NCBI GenBank assembly: GCA_018435055.1 | Contig: JAHDOA010000044.1 | Span: forward strand, 1-38,574 | Direction of reading: 5' to 3' | Length of the DNA: 38,574 nt | From: Pelotomaculum sp. | GTDB lineage: Bacteria; Bacillota; Desulfotomaculia; Desulfotomaculales; Pelotomaculaceae | Shown here: in pieces, positions 8,152 through 16,283 of the stretch | Position numbering within the stretch: the stretch's first letter is position 1 | How the letters are laid out: each line of letters begins with the position of its first letter | The notes under the pieces: model-generated | Databases searched by the model: none | Seen by the model: the letters and a program-made list of their open reading frames with translations, nothing else | What the model was told of the DNA's origin: nothing | Position numbers and translations under genes: made by a program

Positions 8152-10968
8152 TCAGCCACATTGTTCTCCCAAAGAATTAAGTCCTTGTGGCAGAAAAAAT
8201 TGGACTAAAGTGTGGGTGCCTTGTCTCTCTTTCGTGACTTCCCTTACTACCTCTATTTGCAGTTTGCCTGCAACCCTTGCTGCCTGAGAACGTTGTCGGA
8301 GCATACTTCCCAAGGTGTGGGTGCTACCTATGGAAAACTTAAGATCTTGGGTAACAGCTTCTCCGTTGACTGCAGACAAAACTTCATCCAGGAAATACTT
8401 TTTGTTTTCCACTAGGCAGCCTTTTTGCACCAGGGAGAGCAGTAAGTTGAGCAAGGTATCGTCCTGGATTTGGAATTCAGCCTGTGCTTGGCCCAACTGG
8501 TAAAGGGTTCGGTCGGTCACTTGATCACCCATTTCCTCACCAAGGCTATAGCGGAGATAGGCCCTAAGGAAGGTGGCAAAGTCAGCCATTCGAAAGTGCT
8601 CACTATTTTTGGGCCAACCATAATCTCCGAAATAGCTAACCATTTCATTCAGCATCTGGACCAAAACCGACAGGTAATTGTTCCTCTTAGCGGACAATAG
8701 CCGTTTTATTTTCCCTTCGGGGTAAGGCTTTTTTATTTGAGACAGTTCAATGACAAGTAGTCTGTCTGCTATGTCATCCCTTCTGAACCGAGGTGTTCTG
8801 CTGGTTATTGTAAACCAAGAAACGATGGGATAATTGGCCATTTGGTTAGTTGTGTAGAGAACCCGCTTAGGCACAGTACCACCAGTGGCTGCGGTAGCCA
8901 GTATATCCTCAATCTTCTTGACACTGCCGTCCAGGTTATCAATGCATACCCAAGGCTGGTTGGTGAGTACGGTTAAAAACTGGTCCAGATTATCTGTGTT
9001 GATGGTGGAAACATCTACACCAACTCCGAATAACAACCACAACCAATAGCGGGCTAAACTACTCTTGCCTGAATCTTTTTCTCCACGAAAGAGCAAATAA
9101 GGCCTTGTGGGTTGTCGTTCTCTGAAAAAGCCAGCCATTCTCCAAGCCATGATGGCTACCTTAGCACAGGCAGGTTCTAGCTTTGCATTGCGGCTGAAAT
9201 TAACCCCTGTCATGATTTTGGTAAACAGCTTTTTATCTTTTTCTGTTACCTGAACGTACTCCCAAGGTTGCCAACCTCGGTCCCGTACAAAAAAGATACC
9301 ATCTGTACCATTCGTTACAGTCTCTATGATTCTGCCATCTAATCGTAAAATTTCTCCATTGTATTGATCCAGATAGAGAAGGTTTTTAGTTTCATCATAA
9401 TAGGCAATCCGACGAGGCTCAATTTTTTCGCCTTTCTGGTAGGCATAGGAATAGAGTCTATATAAGGAATCTGAACCAAATTCACTTTTCTTCGATAGGC
9501 CAGTATACTGCGTAAACAGTGTTTCAAAATCAACTTCGCCAAAACCCAGCATCTTTCTTTCATTCTTGAAGAACCACCAGGCTTCTCCATCAGCTCCTTT
9601 GGAGCTGAAGAAATCTCCCTCTTTTTCGAAGGTATCTCGAATCTTTTCAAAGACATGGTTCTTAATTATTTCTTTAGGTGAGGCTGGCGGTTGGCTCATA
9701 GCTGCAATGATCCCATTAACTGCTGGTGCCAGGCTTTCTAGCCCCTTACCCAGGGGAGGAAGTCCTTTTTGCCGTTTCTTAACTTCCTTAGCTCGGGCTT
9801 TAGCAGCCTTTAGAAGCATGGTCTTGCCCTTACCGAATTTCTGGGCATACTCATCAGCAAGCATTTCACCTTGGCTGATTAGCTTTGCAACCACAGCCAT
9901 GAGGATCTCTTCCTTTATAGGGTTACTTTTGCTGGCTACTATTTCAGTGAATTTCTCCACGCCACCCTTGGTTGGCACCCACACAGGGCTGTCATAGATT
10001 TTCTTCTTAAGTCCTGCTATCAGGTCTTTTAGAGGAATATTTTCTTGTTTGCCGTGGTTGATGAGGTCATCTAGTCCTGTCTTGTCATCATCTTTTAATT
10101 TGGGCAGCGTAAAAATGCGTACTTCCTCCGCTCCCAGTCGGTAAAGTTGTTCTGCCAGTCTGCCGAAAGCTGGCCAACCTGAGTGATGTTGGTCAATATC
10201 GGAATCATACAGCAGGACAATTCTTTTCCCACTCCAGTCCCTATCTAAATCAACATTCAGTGCTAATTCATCACTAATACTCGAAGTGGTACCACCACCC
10301 AGTAACTTCTGAACACCAGTCGTTAATGTACCTTTATCTGTTCGCCAGTTCCAAATCCCTGAGAGTGACACAACCGGCAAACCTGCCTGGTAGCCAGAAA
10401 TGGCTTTCATCTCTCCTTCTGTCACCCATATCTCTGGCGAATCTTCGTAATCTAATCCCATGGGGATATAGAGTCTATTTTCCTGCCCTGCAGGTCTTAG
10501 GTATTTTCTTCTCTTGCCTGATTCAGGATCAGTCAATGGTTTATTGAGCCTGATTGTAAAGGTGTTGGGATCATTGGGGTACACAATCAGGATTCCACCA
10601 CTTTGGATATCGTTTCTCCCCAGCAGGGTATTCGTTTCTTCTTTGGTTACCGATCGAATTAACTTTCTAGCTATGAGTTCCTTAACATCTGGTTTCTCGA
10701 TATCTAGGGCATACTGACTTTCCAGTTGTATCTGATGTGCTGGGGTTAGTGACTCGAAGAGAACCTCTGATTCTGACATATTCGCATCCTGAGTTTCTGG
10801 CAAAATGTTATCAGAAGATGGGTCTTCTTCAGTATCAGGATTGATTTGAACATTGCTTAGATCTTGCTCTTGTGCAACAACATCATCGTTAGGTTGCTGA
10901 TCCTTTATCAGTTCCCACTGTTCTTCTAAATTAGCCTGTATTAATTTTTTCTTGGTTCCTGGTTTCAT
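8152..10968 (-). CDS. Primase-helicase: Toprim (DUF3854-like) plus AAA+/SF3-like ATPase
   Basis: A 938-residue multidomain replication protein. After a charged, probably disordered N-terminus (1-75), residues about 110-310 hold a Toprim domain of the DUF3854 type: WVTEGEMKA (182-189), LLYDSDID (252-259) and KTGLDDL (296-302) supply the acidic metal-binding residues. A linker of about 250 residues leads to an ATPase module with Walker A GEKDSGKSS (629-637), Walker B VCIDNLD (674-680) and a later arginine-rich segment SRTPRFRRDDIADRL typical of the sensor/arginine-finger region. Toprim-ATPase fusions prime and unwind DNA in phage and plasmid replication. It is followed by the element's own DNA polymerase. 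The ATG follows GGAGGGG. The primase activity is inferred from domain order and not shown by sequence alone. Confidence 0.8.
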   Translation of the reverse strand: MKPGTKKKLIQANLEEQWELIKDQQPNDDVVAQEQDLSNVQINPDTEEDPSSDNILPETQDANMSESEVLFESLTPAHQIQLESQYALDIEKPDVKELIARKLIRSVTKEETNTLLGRNDIQSGGILIVYPNDPNTFTIRLNKPLTDPESGKRRKYLRPAGQENRLYIPMGLDYEDSPEIWVTEGEMKAISGYQAGLPVVSLSGIWNWRTDKGTLTTGVQKLLGGGTTSSISDELALNVDLDRDWSGKRIVLLYDSDIDQHHSGWPAFGRLAEQLYRLGAEEVRIFTLPKLKDDDKTGLDDLINHGKQENIPLKDLIAGLKKKIYDSPVWVPTKGGVEKFTEIVASKSNPIKEEILMAVVAKLISQGEMLADEYAQKFGKGKTMLLKAAKARAKEVKKRQKGLPPLGKGLESLAPAVNGIIAAMSQPPASPKEIIKNHVFEKIRDTFEKEGDFFSSKGADGEAWWFFKNERKMLGFGEVDFETLFTQYTGLSKKSEFGSDSLYRLYSYAYQKGEKIEPRRIAYYDETKNLLYLDQYNGEILRLDGRIIETVTNGTDGIFFVRDRGWQPWEYVQVTEKDKKLFTKIMTGVNFSRNAKLEPACAKVAIMAWRMAGFFRERQPTRPYLLFRGEKDSGKSSLARYWLWLLFGVGVDVSTINTDNLDQFLTVLTNQPWVCIDNLDGSVKKIEDILATAATGGTVPKRVLYTTNQMANYPIVSWFTITSRTPRFRRDDIADRLLVIELSQIKKPYPEGKIKRLLSAKRNNYLSVLVQMLNEMVSYFGDYGWPKNSEHFRMADFATFLRAYLRYSLGEEMGDQVTDRTLYQLGQAQAEFQIQDDTLLNLLLSLVQKGCLVENKKYFLDEVLSAVNGEAVTQDLKFSIGSTHTLGSMLRQRSQAARVAGKLQIEVVREVTKERQGTHTLVQFFLPQGLNSLGEQCG

Positions 10969-11005
10969 CTTGTTAACCCCTCCAATGCTATTTTGAAGTA
11001 AATGC

Positions 11006-11035
11006 CCTGGTATGGGTTCTGATTCCCATACCAGG
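11006..11035 (-). promoter_or_regulatory. Leader hairpin upstream of the primase-helicase gene
   Basis: CCTGGTATGGG (11006-11016) pairs perfectly with CCCATACCAGG (11025-11035) around an 8-nt loop, about 40 nt upstream of the primase-helicase start. It lies between the 74-nt inverted repeat and the ribosome binding site, so it should be in the transcript leader. It could control translation or be an initiator-protein site. Confidence 0.5.
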
Positions 11036-11059
11036 CACTATGCAATTAAGAAAGAGCAG

Positions 11060-11144
11060 AAAAACAAAAAAGACAATGCAAAATTTACCCATCAAAACAG
11101 GCATACTTATCCCCTGTCTTTGATAGTTAAAATTTACATTGTCT
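11060..11144 (-). repeat. Large two-part inverted repeat followed by a T-rich run (terminator or replication structure)
   Basis: The outer arms AGACAATG...AAAATTTA pair with TAAAATTTACATTGTCT, and inside them ATCAAAACAGG pairs with CCTGTCTTTGAT. The whole spans 11071-11144. On minus it is followed by TTTTTTGTTTTT, so it can end transcription of the ribbon-helix-helix gene. Two nested stems of this length exceed what a terminator needs; a cruciform or single-strand origin is also possible. The rest of the 11145-11288 gap shows no gene. Confidence 0.6.
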
Positions 11145-11288
11145 TATAAATCCCTCTTGCAATATCTACCACTACGTGACGGCAAGATTGGGTTGGTTTT
11201 GTATTCAGTTTTCCTTCCAATAATATTCCTTTTATTTTCCAATGTCAACTATTATTTATCAATGACCCATTGGACAAAGAACCTTCCC

Positions 11289-11750
11289 TTAACCTTTTTG
11301 CGTGAAGTAATGCTTTAATGCCTGGTTAACCACCCAACTGAAGGATGGGATATATTTGGCCTCCTTTAGCCCCTTCATGATTTTTTGCAGATCCTTCTCC
11401 ACATAGATTGTTAGCTTCTGGTAGTCTTCATGAAAGTTGGTTGTTTTCTGCAGTGGTCCGATCTGTAGGTCTCTCCCATTTAACTGAAAGTTTTTCGTAA
11501 TTTGATCGTTTGAAATGGCCTGCTCCTGCTGTCGCGAACCAGTTGGTACCTCTGCATTTTCAGGTGTTACCTCATCTTCTTCGCATTCTATTTCCTCCAT
11601 TTCTAGTTCTTCTTGCTCCTGGTTTTTGTCCCTAGTGGACCAGTTAATACCCGTGGTTTTTTCATTACTAGCCGCTGGTCTATTAAAATCTCCTAGGTTC
11701 AGGTTTCTTTTACGTCTTACTGGCCATCCACTGTTATGAAATCCACTCAT
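11289..11750 (-). CDS. Ribbon-helix-helix protein, possible partition or autoregulatory protein
   Basis: This protein has 153 residues. The first 100 are polar and low-complexity, with an acidic stretch (EEELEMEEIECEEDE). The last 50 (KLTIYVEKDLQKIMKGLKEA, then SFSWVVNQALKHYF) fit a ribbon-helix-helix domain: one beta strand with alternating basic and polar residues, then two helices. Such domains are found in CopG, ParG/Omega-type partition proteins and antitoxins. It starts its own transcription unit, because a terminator (11848-11878) lies upstream and three TCGAC(A/G)T repeats lie just before its start. Those repeats are plausible operator or centromere-like sites for it. No ParA-type ATPase is next to it. 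The ATG is preceded by AAGGAGG. The exact family is unknown to me. Confidence 0.55.
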   Translation of the reverse strand: MSGFHNSGWPVRRKRNLNLGDFNRPAASNEKTTGINWSTRDKNQEQEELEMEEIECEEDEVTPENAEVPTGSRQQEQAISNDQITKNFQLNGRDLQIGPLQKTTNFHEDYQKLTIYVEKDLQKIMKGLKEAKYIPSFSWVVNQALKHYFTQKG

Positions 11751-11772
11751 TGTTTTACCTCCTTCATCGCTA

Positions 11773-11809
11773 TCGACATCTATGTTTACGTCGACGTAGT
11801 TGTCGACGT
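11773..11809 (-). promoter_or_regulatory. Three TCGAC(A/G)T repeats: candidate operator or iteron array
   Basis: TCGACAT at 11773-11779, TCGACGT at 11791-11797 and TCGACGT at 11803-11809 are spaced 18 and 12 nt apart. The second is part of the palindrome ACGTCGACGT (11788-11797). They lie 23-59 nt upstream of the ribbon-helix-helix gene, where its promoter must be, as expected for autoregulation or a partition site. No clear -35/-10 pair is claimed. Confidence 0.5.
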
Positions 11810-11847
11810 TAATATTTTGTTAGAACAAATCTATCTATATTGAAAGC

Positions 11848-11878
11848 AAAAAAAGATGGGCTTAGTACCAGTAAGCCC
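11848..11878 (-). terminator. Rho-independent terminator of the radC/DUF960 operon
   Basis: On minus, GGGCTTA pairs with TAAGCCC (11858-11878, 7-nt loop) and is followed by ATCTTTTTTT. It lies about 30 nt after the stop codon of the 48-residue membrane protein, so it closes that operon. Confidence 0.85.
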
Positions 11879-11906
11879 TAATTCACTTGTTGCCCTTTTC
11901 CTATTC

Positions 11907-12053
11907 CTAGAGCCAAAGCTTCCTAAAGACCCATTTCCTGAACACGACAGCAACCACTGCTCCAAATACCAAACCAGAAGCTATCTCTGTATCGGTCCAA
12001 ATTGCACAAATGATACCTACTATGGCACCACCAATTGCCCATTTGACTAGCAT
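11907..12053 (-). CDS. 48-residue small membrane protein
   Basis: The frame runs from ATG 12053-12051 to TAG 11909-11907. The start is preceded by AAAGGTGG at good distance. The product has two hydrophobic segments, roughly residues 5-19 (WAIGGAIVGIICAIW) and 24-38 (IASGLVFGAVVAVVF), separated by a short acidic turn and ending in a basic tail (RKWVFRKLWL). It should be a two-pass membrane protein with a cytoplasmic basic end. It is the last gene before a terminator in the radC/DUF960 cluster. The overall shape resembles small holin-like or inhibitory membrane peptides, but there is no direct evidence for such a role. Family unknown. Confidence 0.6.
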   Translation of the reverse strand: MLVKWAIGGAIVGIICAIWTDTEIASGLVFGAVVAVVFRKWVFRKLWL

Positions 12054-12083
12054 TTTTTCACCACCTTTCGCCCTTGGTTTAAC

Positions 12084-12392
12084 CTAGTACTCGCTGGCAA
12101 ATAGCAGGGTGCAATGGTCTCCATCGTCAATGGCATAAAGTTTCCCCTGGATCGGTACGTCCACCACAAAGTGCTGGATCTTTCTGTAGGGTGGTACCTC
12201 CTGACGATGAAGAATTCTTTGAATTTTTCTGCCATTGCTCGCTTCTCTTGTGTCACACTCGAAGATTTGCAGGTAGTCTAATTGGCATTCGCTATTCTTT
12301 AGCTGGTCAATTAAGGACCATAGAACCATCTGCAAATCTAATCCTACCTGTCCATTAACTTCTCTTGTGATATATCTCCTTCCGTCAAACAT
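12084..12392 (-). CDS. DUF960 family protein
   Basis: This protein has 102 residues from the preferred start. The pattern MFDGRRYITREV, then LQMVLWSLIDQL, LDYLQIFEC and RILHRQEVPPYRK, matches DUF960, a small family common in Firmicute phages, plasmids and integrative elements. Its function is unknown. I chose ATG 12392 because the sequence GGGGGTGA lies just upstream; a GTG three codons earlier sits inside that ribosome site and is unlikely. It follows radC by about 24 nt and precedes the 48-residue membrane protein by about 30 nt, so the three probably share one message. No catalytic motif is evident. Confidence 0.75.
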   Translation of the reverse strand: MFDGRRYITREVNGQVGLDLQMVLWSLIDQLKNSECQLDYLQIFECDTREASNGRKIQRILHRQEVPPYRKIQHFVVDVPIQGKLYAIDDGDHCTLLFASEY

Positions 12393-12415
12393 TGGTCTCA
12401 CCCCCTGTTAACCTT

Positions 12416-12877
12416 TTAGAACAACCCCTTCTCCTTTAGGCTGACGTATTTCCCATCAGAGCCAATGACTATATGATCCAGGACAGAAATGTCTAGCAGT
12501 TCTCCTGCTTCAGCCAGTCTTTTGGTTAGTTGAATGTCTTCTCTACTGGGTGTTGGATCACCACTGGGATGGTTGTGGCTAAGGATGACGGCAGCAGAAT
12601 TGGCCATGATCGCTATCTGGAATGTCTCCCTTGGGTGTACAAGACTGGAGTTCAAGGTGCCAATTGAAACTGTAGCAATACAAGATGGTTGATTTTTGGT
12701 ATCTAAACACAGGACGCAGAAGCGTTCCCGGTCTGATTCTTCCAGAAAGGATCTCATAATGAAAGCGGCATCCCCTGGGCTGCTGATCTTTCGTTGTTGG
12801 TAAAGGAAGCTGCTTTCTCTAACCATTTTTAAGCTAATGATGTCCACCCGTTTGGCCTGTTGTTTATTATCTGCCAT
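12416..12877 (-). CDS. radC: RadC-like JAB (MPN+) domain protein
   Basis: A 153-residue protein consisting almost only of the RadC/JAB domain; chromosomal RadC is about 220 residues with an N-terminal helix-hairpin-helix part that is missing here. The metal-binding JAMM signature is complete: SHNHPSGDPTPSREDI gives H-x-H-x7-S-x2-D, and a Glu follows upstream in the usual position range. Short RadC proteins of this sort are common on prophages and integrative elements. Despite the name, a direct DNA-repair role is not established. Its ATG overlaps the end of the preceding gene by 11 nt and has AGGAGG upstream, indicating coupled translation. Confidence 0.85.
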   Translation of the reverse strand: MADNKQQAKRVDIISLKMVRESSFLYQQRKISSPGDAAFIMRSFLEESDRERFCVLCLDTKNQPSCIATVSIGTLNSSLVHPRETFQIAIMANSAAVILSHNHPSGDPTPSREDIQLTKRLAEAGELLDISVLDHIVIGSDGKYVSLKEKGLF

Positions 12878-13286
12878 TGGTTATTTCCTCCTTATCGCTA
12901 GAAATGTGTCCTTTTAGCCATTCTTCAATTTCATCATCAAACTGTCCAACCTGGCTAAAGAAGGTTACTGCATAGTCATTGTTGTAAAGTATTAAGATTC
13001 GATAGATGGTTAATTCAGGTAACTCTATTAGGTCAACAAATTCTGGATAGGTTCCAAGCAATCCCTGGTCCCCTGGGTTTAGCCCTACTACTGAAAGATC
13101 TCTTAGGTTGTCACCTTTCTCCACCACAACTAGATATCCGAACAAATCTGGATTCCATTCTGCAAGGCCACCGTATGCCTCTACTGTGTTGTTGAATTCC
13201 TCCGCCAGTTGGTTTAGATAGTCATTTGGTAGTGCTTGTGCTAATCGTAGGCATTCAATGTCCAGCAGTGATTTGATTATCCTCAC
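12867..13286 (-). CDS. Unrecognised element protein, paralogue of the 16474 gene
   Basis: This acidic protein has 139 residues. It shares its layout and many positions with the product of 16474-16890: both begin MRII, then have LP(N/K)DYLN, a central GDN(L/V)(R/K)DLS(V/I)VGLN, GLLGT(Y/V)PE, and a final (L/V)I(L/V)YN(N/D). No catalytic motif is evident, and the many hydrophobic and acidic residues suggest a compact globular protein. Function unknown; similar orphan proteins could be modulators such as anti-defence or regulatory factors, but that is speculation. AAAGGAGG precedes the ATG. The group IIC intron ends only about 15 nt before this ribosome site, so its original promoter region has been interrupted. 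Confidence 0.6.
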   Translation of the reverse strand: MRIIKSLLDIECLRLAQALPNDYLNQLAEEFNNTVEAYGGLAEWNPDLFGYLVVVEKGDNLRDLSVVGLNPGDQGLLGTYPEFVDLIELPELTIYRILILYNNDYAVTFFSQVGQFDDEIEEWLKGHISSDKEEITNGR

Positions 13287-13310
13287 ATGGGTTCCTCCTT
13301 TATAATTAGG

Positions 13311-15213
13311 ATAGGGGGCGGTGATTAACCGCCGACCCTCCTACACCACCGTACGTACCGTTCGGTATACGGCGGTTCATCAAGATGAACGTACTACTGA
13401 GTACCTTTGCGACAGACTTGTGAGACCTATGTTGACAAGGTATTGGTTGGTAAGAGTTCGATTTAGGATTGGGCTGCTGGATATTCTCCAGTAGCCTTTT
13501 CTTGTATTTGCAAACTGTATTGCTAGGCCTTTATTTAGACCGAGTTTGATAAGGTTCTTGAATCGTGTTTGAACCTTTCGCCATTGTTTCCAAATACACA
13601 TCCGGAGTCTGCGTCTAATCCATTCATCAAGGGTTGCCGCAACTTTCTTCATATCTGCCGGGCTAAAATAATTAACCCAACCAACAATCTTGCTGGTCAG
13701 TGACTTTACTTTTTGCTCCGTACTTTTGCCATTGCTCCTTGAAAGGACTTCCCTAACCTTATCTTTGAATTTCATAATTGATTTCTCATGTACGCGTATA
13801 CCGATACCACCCTTGCGGTTATAGAAGGAGAAGCCTAGAAACTTACGCTTCCAAGGCCGATCTACAGCACTCTTTTTCTCATTTACCTTTAGCTTTAGTC
13901 TTACTTCAAGAAATTGAGTAATGCTTTTCATCAGTCGTTCCCCGGCTCTTTTGCTCCGAACATAGATGTTAGCATCATCGGCATAACGGCAGAATTTATG
14001 TCCTCTTCTCTCCAGTTCTTTGTCTAATTCATCTAGCATGATATTACTGAGCAGTGGGCTAAGAGGTCCACCTTGTGGAACGCCTTCTTCGCTATATGAA
14101 ACTACTCCATTTAGCATCACGCCTGATTTGAGATAGAGCCGAATTAATTTAAGGACTCGCTTGTCTTTTACTTTTCTGGCAACCAGATTCATTAGTTTAT
14201 CCTGATTTACAGTGTCAAAGTATTTGGCCAAGTCCGTATCTACCACCCATTTATACCCATCTTCAATGTGCCTTCGGGCTGCTTCAACTGCCTGTTTTGC
14301 ACTTCTACCAGGTCTAAATCCGAAGCTACTCTCTGAGAATTCTGGGTCAAATATCGGTGACAGCACCTGCGTTATAGCCTGCTGTATCATCCTATCTAGT
14401 GCTGTTGGTATACCCAACTGTCTTTTGCCCCCATCGGGCTTGTCTATTTCAACTCGCCTAACGGGTTGGGGAGTGTATCTCCCTTCCAGAATTTCCTGCC
14501 TGATGGCCTCTCCGTTTTGTTTAAGGAAGGGCAGAAGTTCATCTACCTTCATTCCGTCCACTCCGTGGCTGCCCCTATTGGATTTTACTCTCTTAAACGC
14601 ATTGTTTAGATTATTTCTATCCAGTATTTTCTCAAGCAGGTTACCGGCGCATTCATTTCCGTTGTTTCTTCCCTTCTTGGACGCCGCAGATATACTCGGC
14701 ACTCCCTGCATACTTCGGGGTTCCACCCCTGCCTTTGCAGGCCAGCCTTCTTTTGAAGTTTTCTGCTTTCTTTGTATATCCGTCGAGTACCTCAAAATTC
14801 TGAAACCTCCTGATGTTTGGCCCTTCCTCTTCTGTGTATACCCTGAAAAGTACTATGGCCTCTGCTGACTTCTGGCAGTTCAGCCTTACATTACTGCAAG
14901 GGTTACTGTGTCAAAGTTCATTTTCACAGCATATCCACCAGATCTCCCCGGGTAAGAACGACCGCTTTCATTCCGTGTACTTGCCACATCTACTGTATAA
15001 GCCTCGGGTAGTATTGGGCTTCGTTTTGTATTGCAAACTCGCCCGACTTAATTCAGCCTATATGTGGTTCGTGTTCCTCAAGCCGGAACTTTGCTTACAG
15101 CTTCTTTCAGATTCCGCCTCACGGCGGACACCCTTGCTGTTCGGCTAGTGGTTGCTACTACCAAGCCCCACAGCGGACTTTCACCGCCAAGCTGTCGCCC
15201 ATGCCGGGCACAC
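13311..15213 (-). mobile_element. Group IIC intron (about 1.9 kb) inserted behind a terminator
   Basis: On minus, the intron begins GTGTGCCCGGCATGGG, a typical bacterial group II 5' end, directly after a terminator hairpin and TTCTTTATT. Near the 3' end, domain V is clear at 13376-13345: ACCGCCGTA pairs perfectly with TACGGTGGT, with a GAAC tetraloop hairpin and a small bulge, and a CGC catalytic triad. A GGCGGT/ACCGCC stem at 13340-13314 is domain VI. The intron-encoded protein lies in domain IV and lacks an endonuclease domain. Insertion next to a terminator, CGC triad and no endonuclease are the hallmarks of group IIC introns. The 5' end is firm; the 3' end (CCCCTAT at 13311) could be off by a few bases. 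Confidence 0.88.
13380..14795 (-). CDS. ltrA: Group II intron reverse transcriptase / maturase (LtrA-like)
   Basis: The intron-encoded protein, up to 471 residues. The reverse transcriptase domain spans about 50-330: RGSHGVDGM at 75-82, the first catalytic Asp in VVDTDLAKYFD (186/188), GVPQGGPLSPLLSN (238-251) and the active-site YADD at 271-274. The maturase domain X follows, and the C-terminus ends in RKGYWRISSSP and LTSLSQRY, as in class C proteins. There is no HNH endonuclease. The stop codon lies just before intron domain V, as usual. The protein helps the RNA splice and copies it into new sites. The exact start is uncertain, because the first 45 residues are poorly conserved in such proteins. 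All catalytic residues are present, so the intron may be active. Confidence 0.93.
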   Translation of the reverse strand: MRYSTDIQRKQKTSKEGWPAKAGVEPRSMQGVPSISAASKKGRNNGNECAGNLLEKILDRNNLNNAFKRVKSNRGSHGVDGMKVDELLPFLKQNGEAIRQEILEGRYTPQPVRRVEIDKPDGGKRQLGIPTALDRMIQQAITQVLSPIFDPEFSESSFGFRPGRSAKQAVEAARRHIEDGYKWVVDTDLAKYFDTVNQDKLMNLVARKVKDKRVLKLIRLYLKSGVMLNGVVSYSEEGVPQGGPLSPLLSNIMLDELDKELERRGHKFCRYADDANIYVRSKRAGERLMKSITQFLEVRLKLKVNEKKSAVDRPWKRKFLGFSFYNRKGGIGIRVHEKSIMKFKDKVREVLSRSNGKSTEQKVKSLTSKIVGWVNYFSPADMKKVAATLDEWIRRRLRMCIWKQWRKVQTRFKNLIKLGLNKGLAIQFANTRKGYWRISSSPILNRTLTNQYLVNIGLTSLSQRYSVVRSS

Positions 15214-15221
15214 AATAAAGA

Positions 15222-15251
15222 AGGCATTCCCGCTAAGTGGTAGGAATGCCT
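15222..15251 (-). terminator. Terminator of the second integrase gene, target of the group IIC intron
   Basis: AGGCATTCC pairs with GGAATGCCT around a 12-nt loop. On minus it is followed by TTCTTTATT and then the first base of the intron at 15213. It lies about 85 nt after the integrase stop codon. The intron has moved into the end of the T-rich tract, the standard group IIC target. Confidence 0.85.
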
Positions 15252-15335
15252 AAATAGGATTATCCAGCAGTCTGGATATCATAATAATATTAAATGTCTA
15301 TTTTTCTATTGGAAACGGATTTGGTGAGCGGTTGA

Positions 15336-16250
15336 TCAAAGCAGATTGACTGCAGCAAGCTTATCCTGTCTACTGGTAGAAATATAGAACTTGGCAGTGG
15401 TCTCAACCCCAGCGTGACCAGCTAGTTTGGCAACGGTGGTTAGGGGTACTCCCTTCTGTACTAAGCGGGAGCAAAAGGTATGTCTGAATTGGTGTGGGTG
15501 AAGATGGATATTGAGGTCTTTAGCTAGTTTTTCCAGCAGGGTATTTACGGCATCTCTGTGCATTTTCTTAGCACGTTGGCTGACCAGCAGGTATTCACTA
15601 TCGGAGAATTTATTTTCTGCCCTGTCTTTTTTCAGGTATTCTTTCGTTATTTCTATCAGTGATTCTTTGATTGGCACCTCCCTTAGTTTCTCTCCTTTAC
15701 CCCTGACGGTCAGGGTGTTTAGCAGAAAATCTATGTCTCTGACGCGGATGTTCACCAGCTCGCTGACTCTGCAGCCTGTGTAAAGCAGCAGATGGATGAT
15801 GAGGCGGTTTCTTAATCCCATTCTGACAGGATTGTTAGCTAGGGCCAACAGAGCGTTGACCTGCTGCTCGTTTAAGACGGACACTTCCCTTTCGCTGCCT
15901 GCAGCTACCTTTACCCGATCTTTCTTCGGTTCCACGATTCTTAGGTTGTCTGGCAGGATGCCCTGCTCCTTTAGGTACTGGGTGAAGCAACTAAGGCTGT
16001 TAATAGCTTTGTTGACGGTGGCTGGTTGGAAGCCCTGCTTTACCATGTAATTGCGGAAGGCAGTCACATCTTGGCGGGTAAGATTTGATAGTGGTTTGGG
16101 ATCAGTTTGAGTCACGTGGGTTAGGAAATTGCTGACGTCACTTACGTAGGACTGGACGGTTCTGGCGGCTTTCCCGTCGTCGTAAAGGTATTGACAGTAA
16201 GCGGTGATGATGTTTTGTTGCTCCTGGGGTAAGTTGACAATAGTTTCCAT
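15336..16250 (-). CDS. Tyrosine recombinase / integrase, XerD-like (second)
   Basis: A 304-residue phage-type integrase with a core-binding domain (about 20-110) and a catalytic domain (about 125-304). Counted from an upstream TTG ten codons earlier, the catalytic residues are Arg171 (TGCRVSE), Lys195 (RGKGEK), His263 and Arg266 (HPHQFRHTF), His289 (LAGHAG) and Tyr299 (KFYI). The set is complete. I chose ATG 16250 because AAGGAGATG lies five bases upstream. It is only distantly similar to the integrase at 4617, so the island may be composite or may use two recombinases for integration and resolution. A 16-nt direct repeat lies 170-210 nt upstream of its start and could be an arm-type binding site. 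Its terminator is occupied by the group IIC intron. Confidence 0.9.
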   Translation of the reverse strand: METIVNLPQEQQNIITAYCQYLYDDGKAARTVQSYVSDVSNFLTHVTQTDPKPLSNLTRQDVTAFRNYMVKQGFQPATVNKAINSLSCFTQYLKEQGILPDNLRIVEPKKDRVKVAAGSEREVSVLNEQQVNALLALANNPVRMGLRNRLIIHLLLYTGCRVSELVNIRVRDIDFLLNTLTVRGKGEKLREVPIKESLIEITKEYLKKDRAENKFSDSEYLLVSQRAKKMHRDAVNTLLEKLAKDLNIHLHPHQFRHTFCSRLVQKGVPLTTVAKLAGHAGVETTAKFYISTSRQDKLAAVNLL

Positions 16251-16283
16251 CGTGACATCTCCTTCATTTTTTCGGTGCAAAGC

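Noticed and set aside
14212-14868. Plus-strand frame of 218 residues
   Set aside because: It lies antisense to the group II reverse transcriptase, whose motifs are unambiguous.
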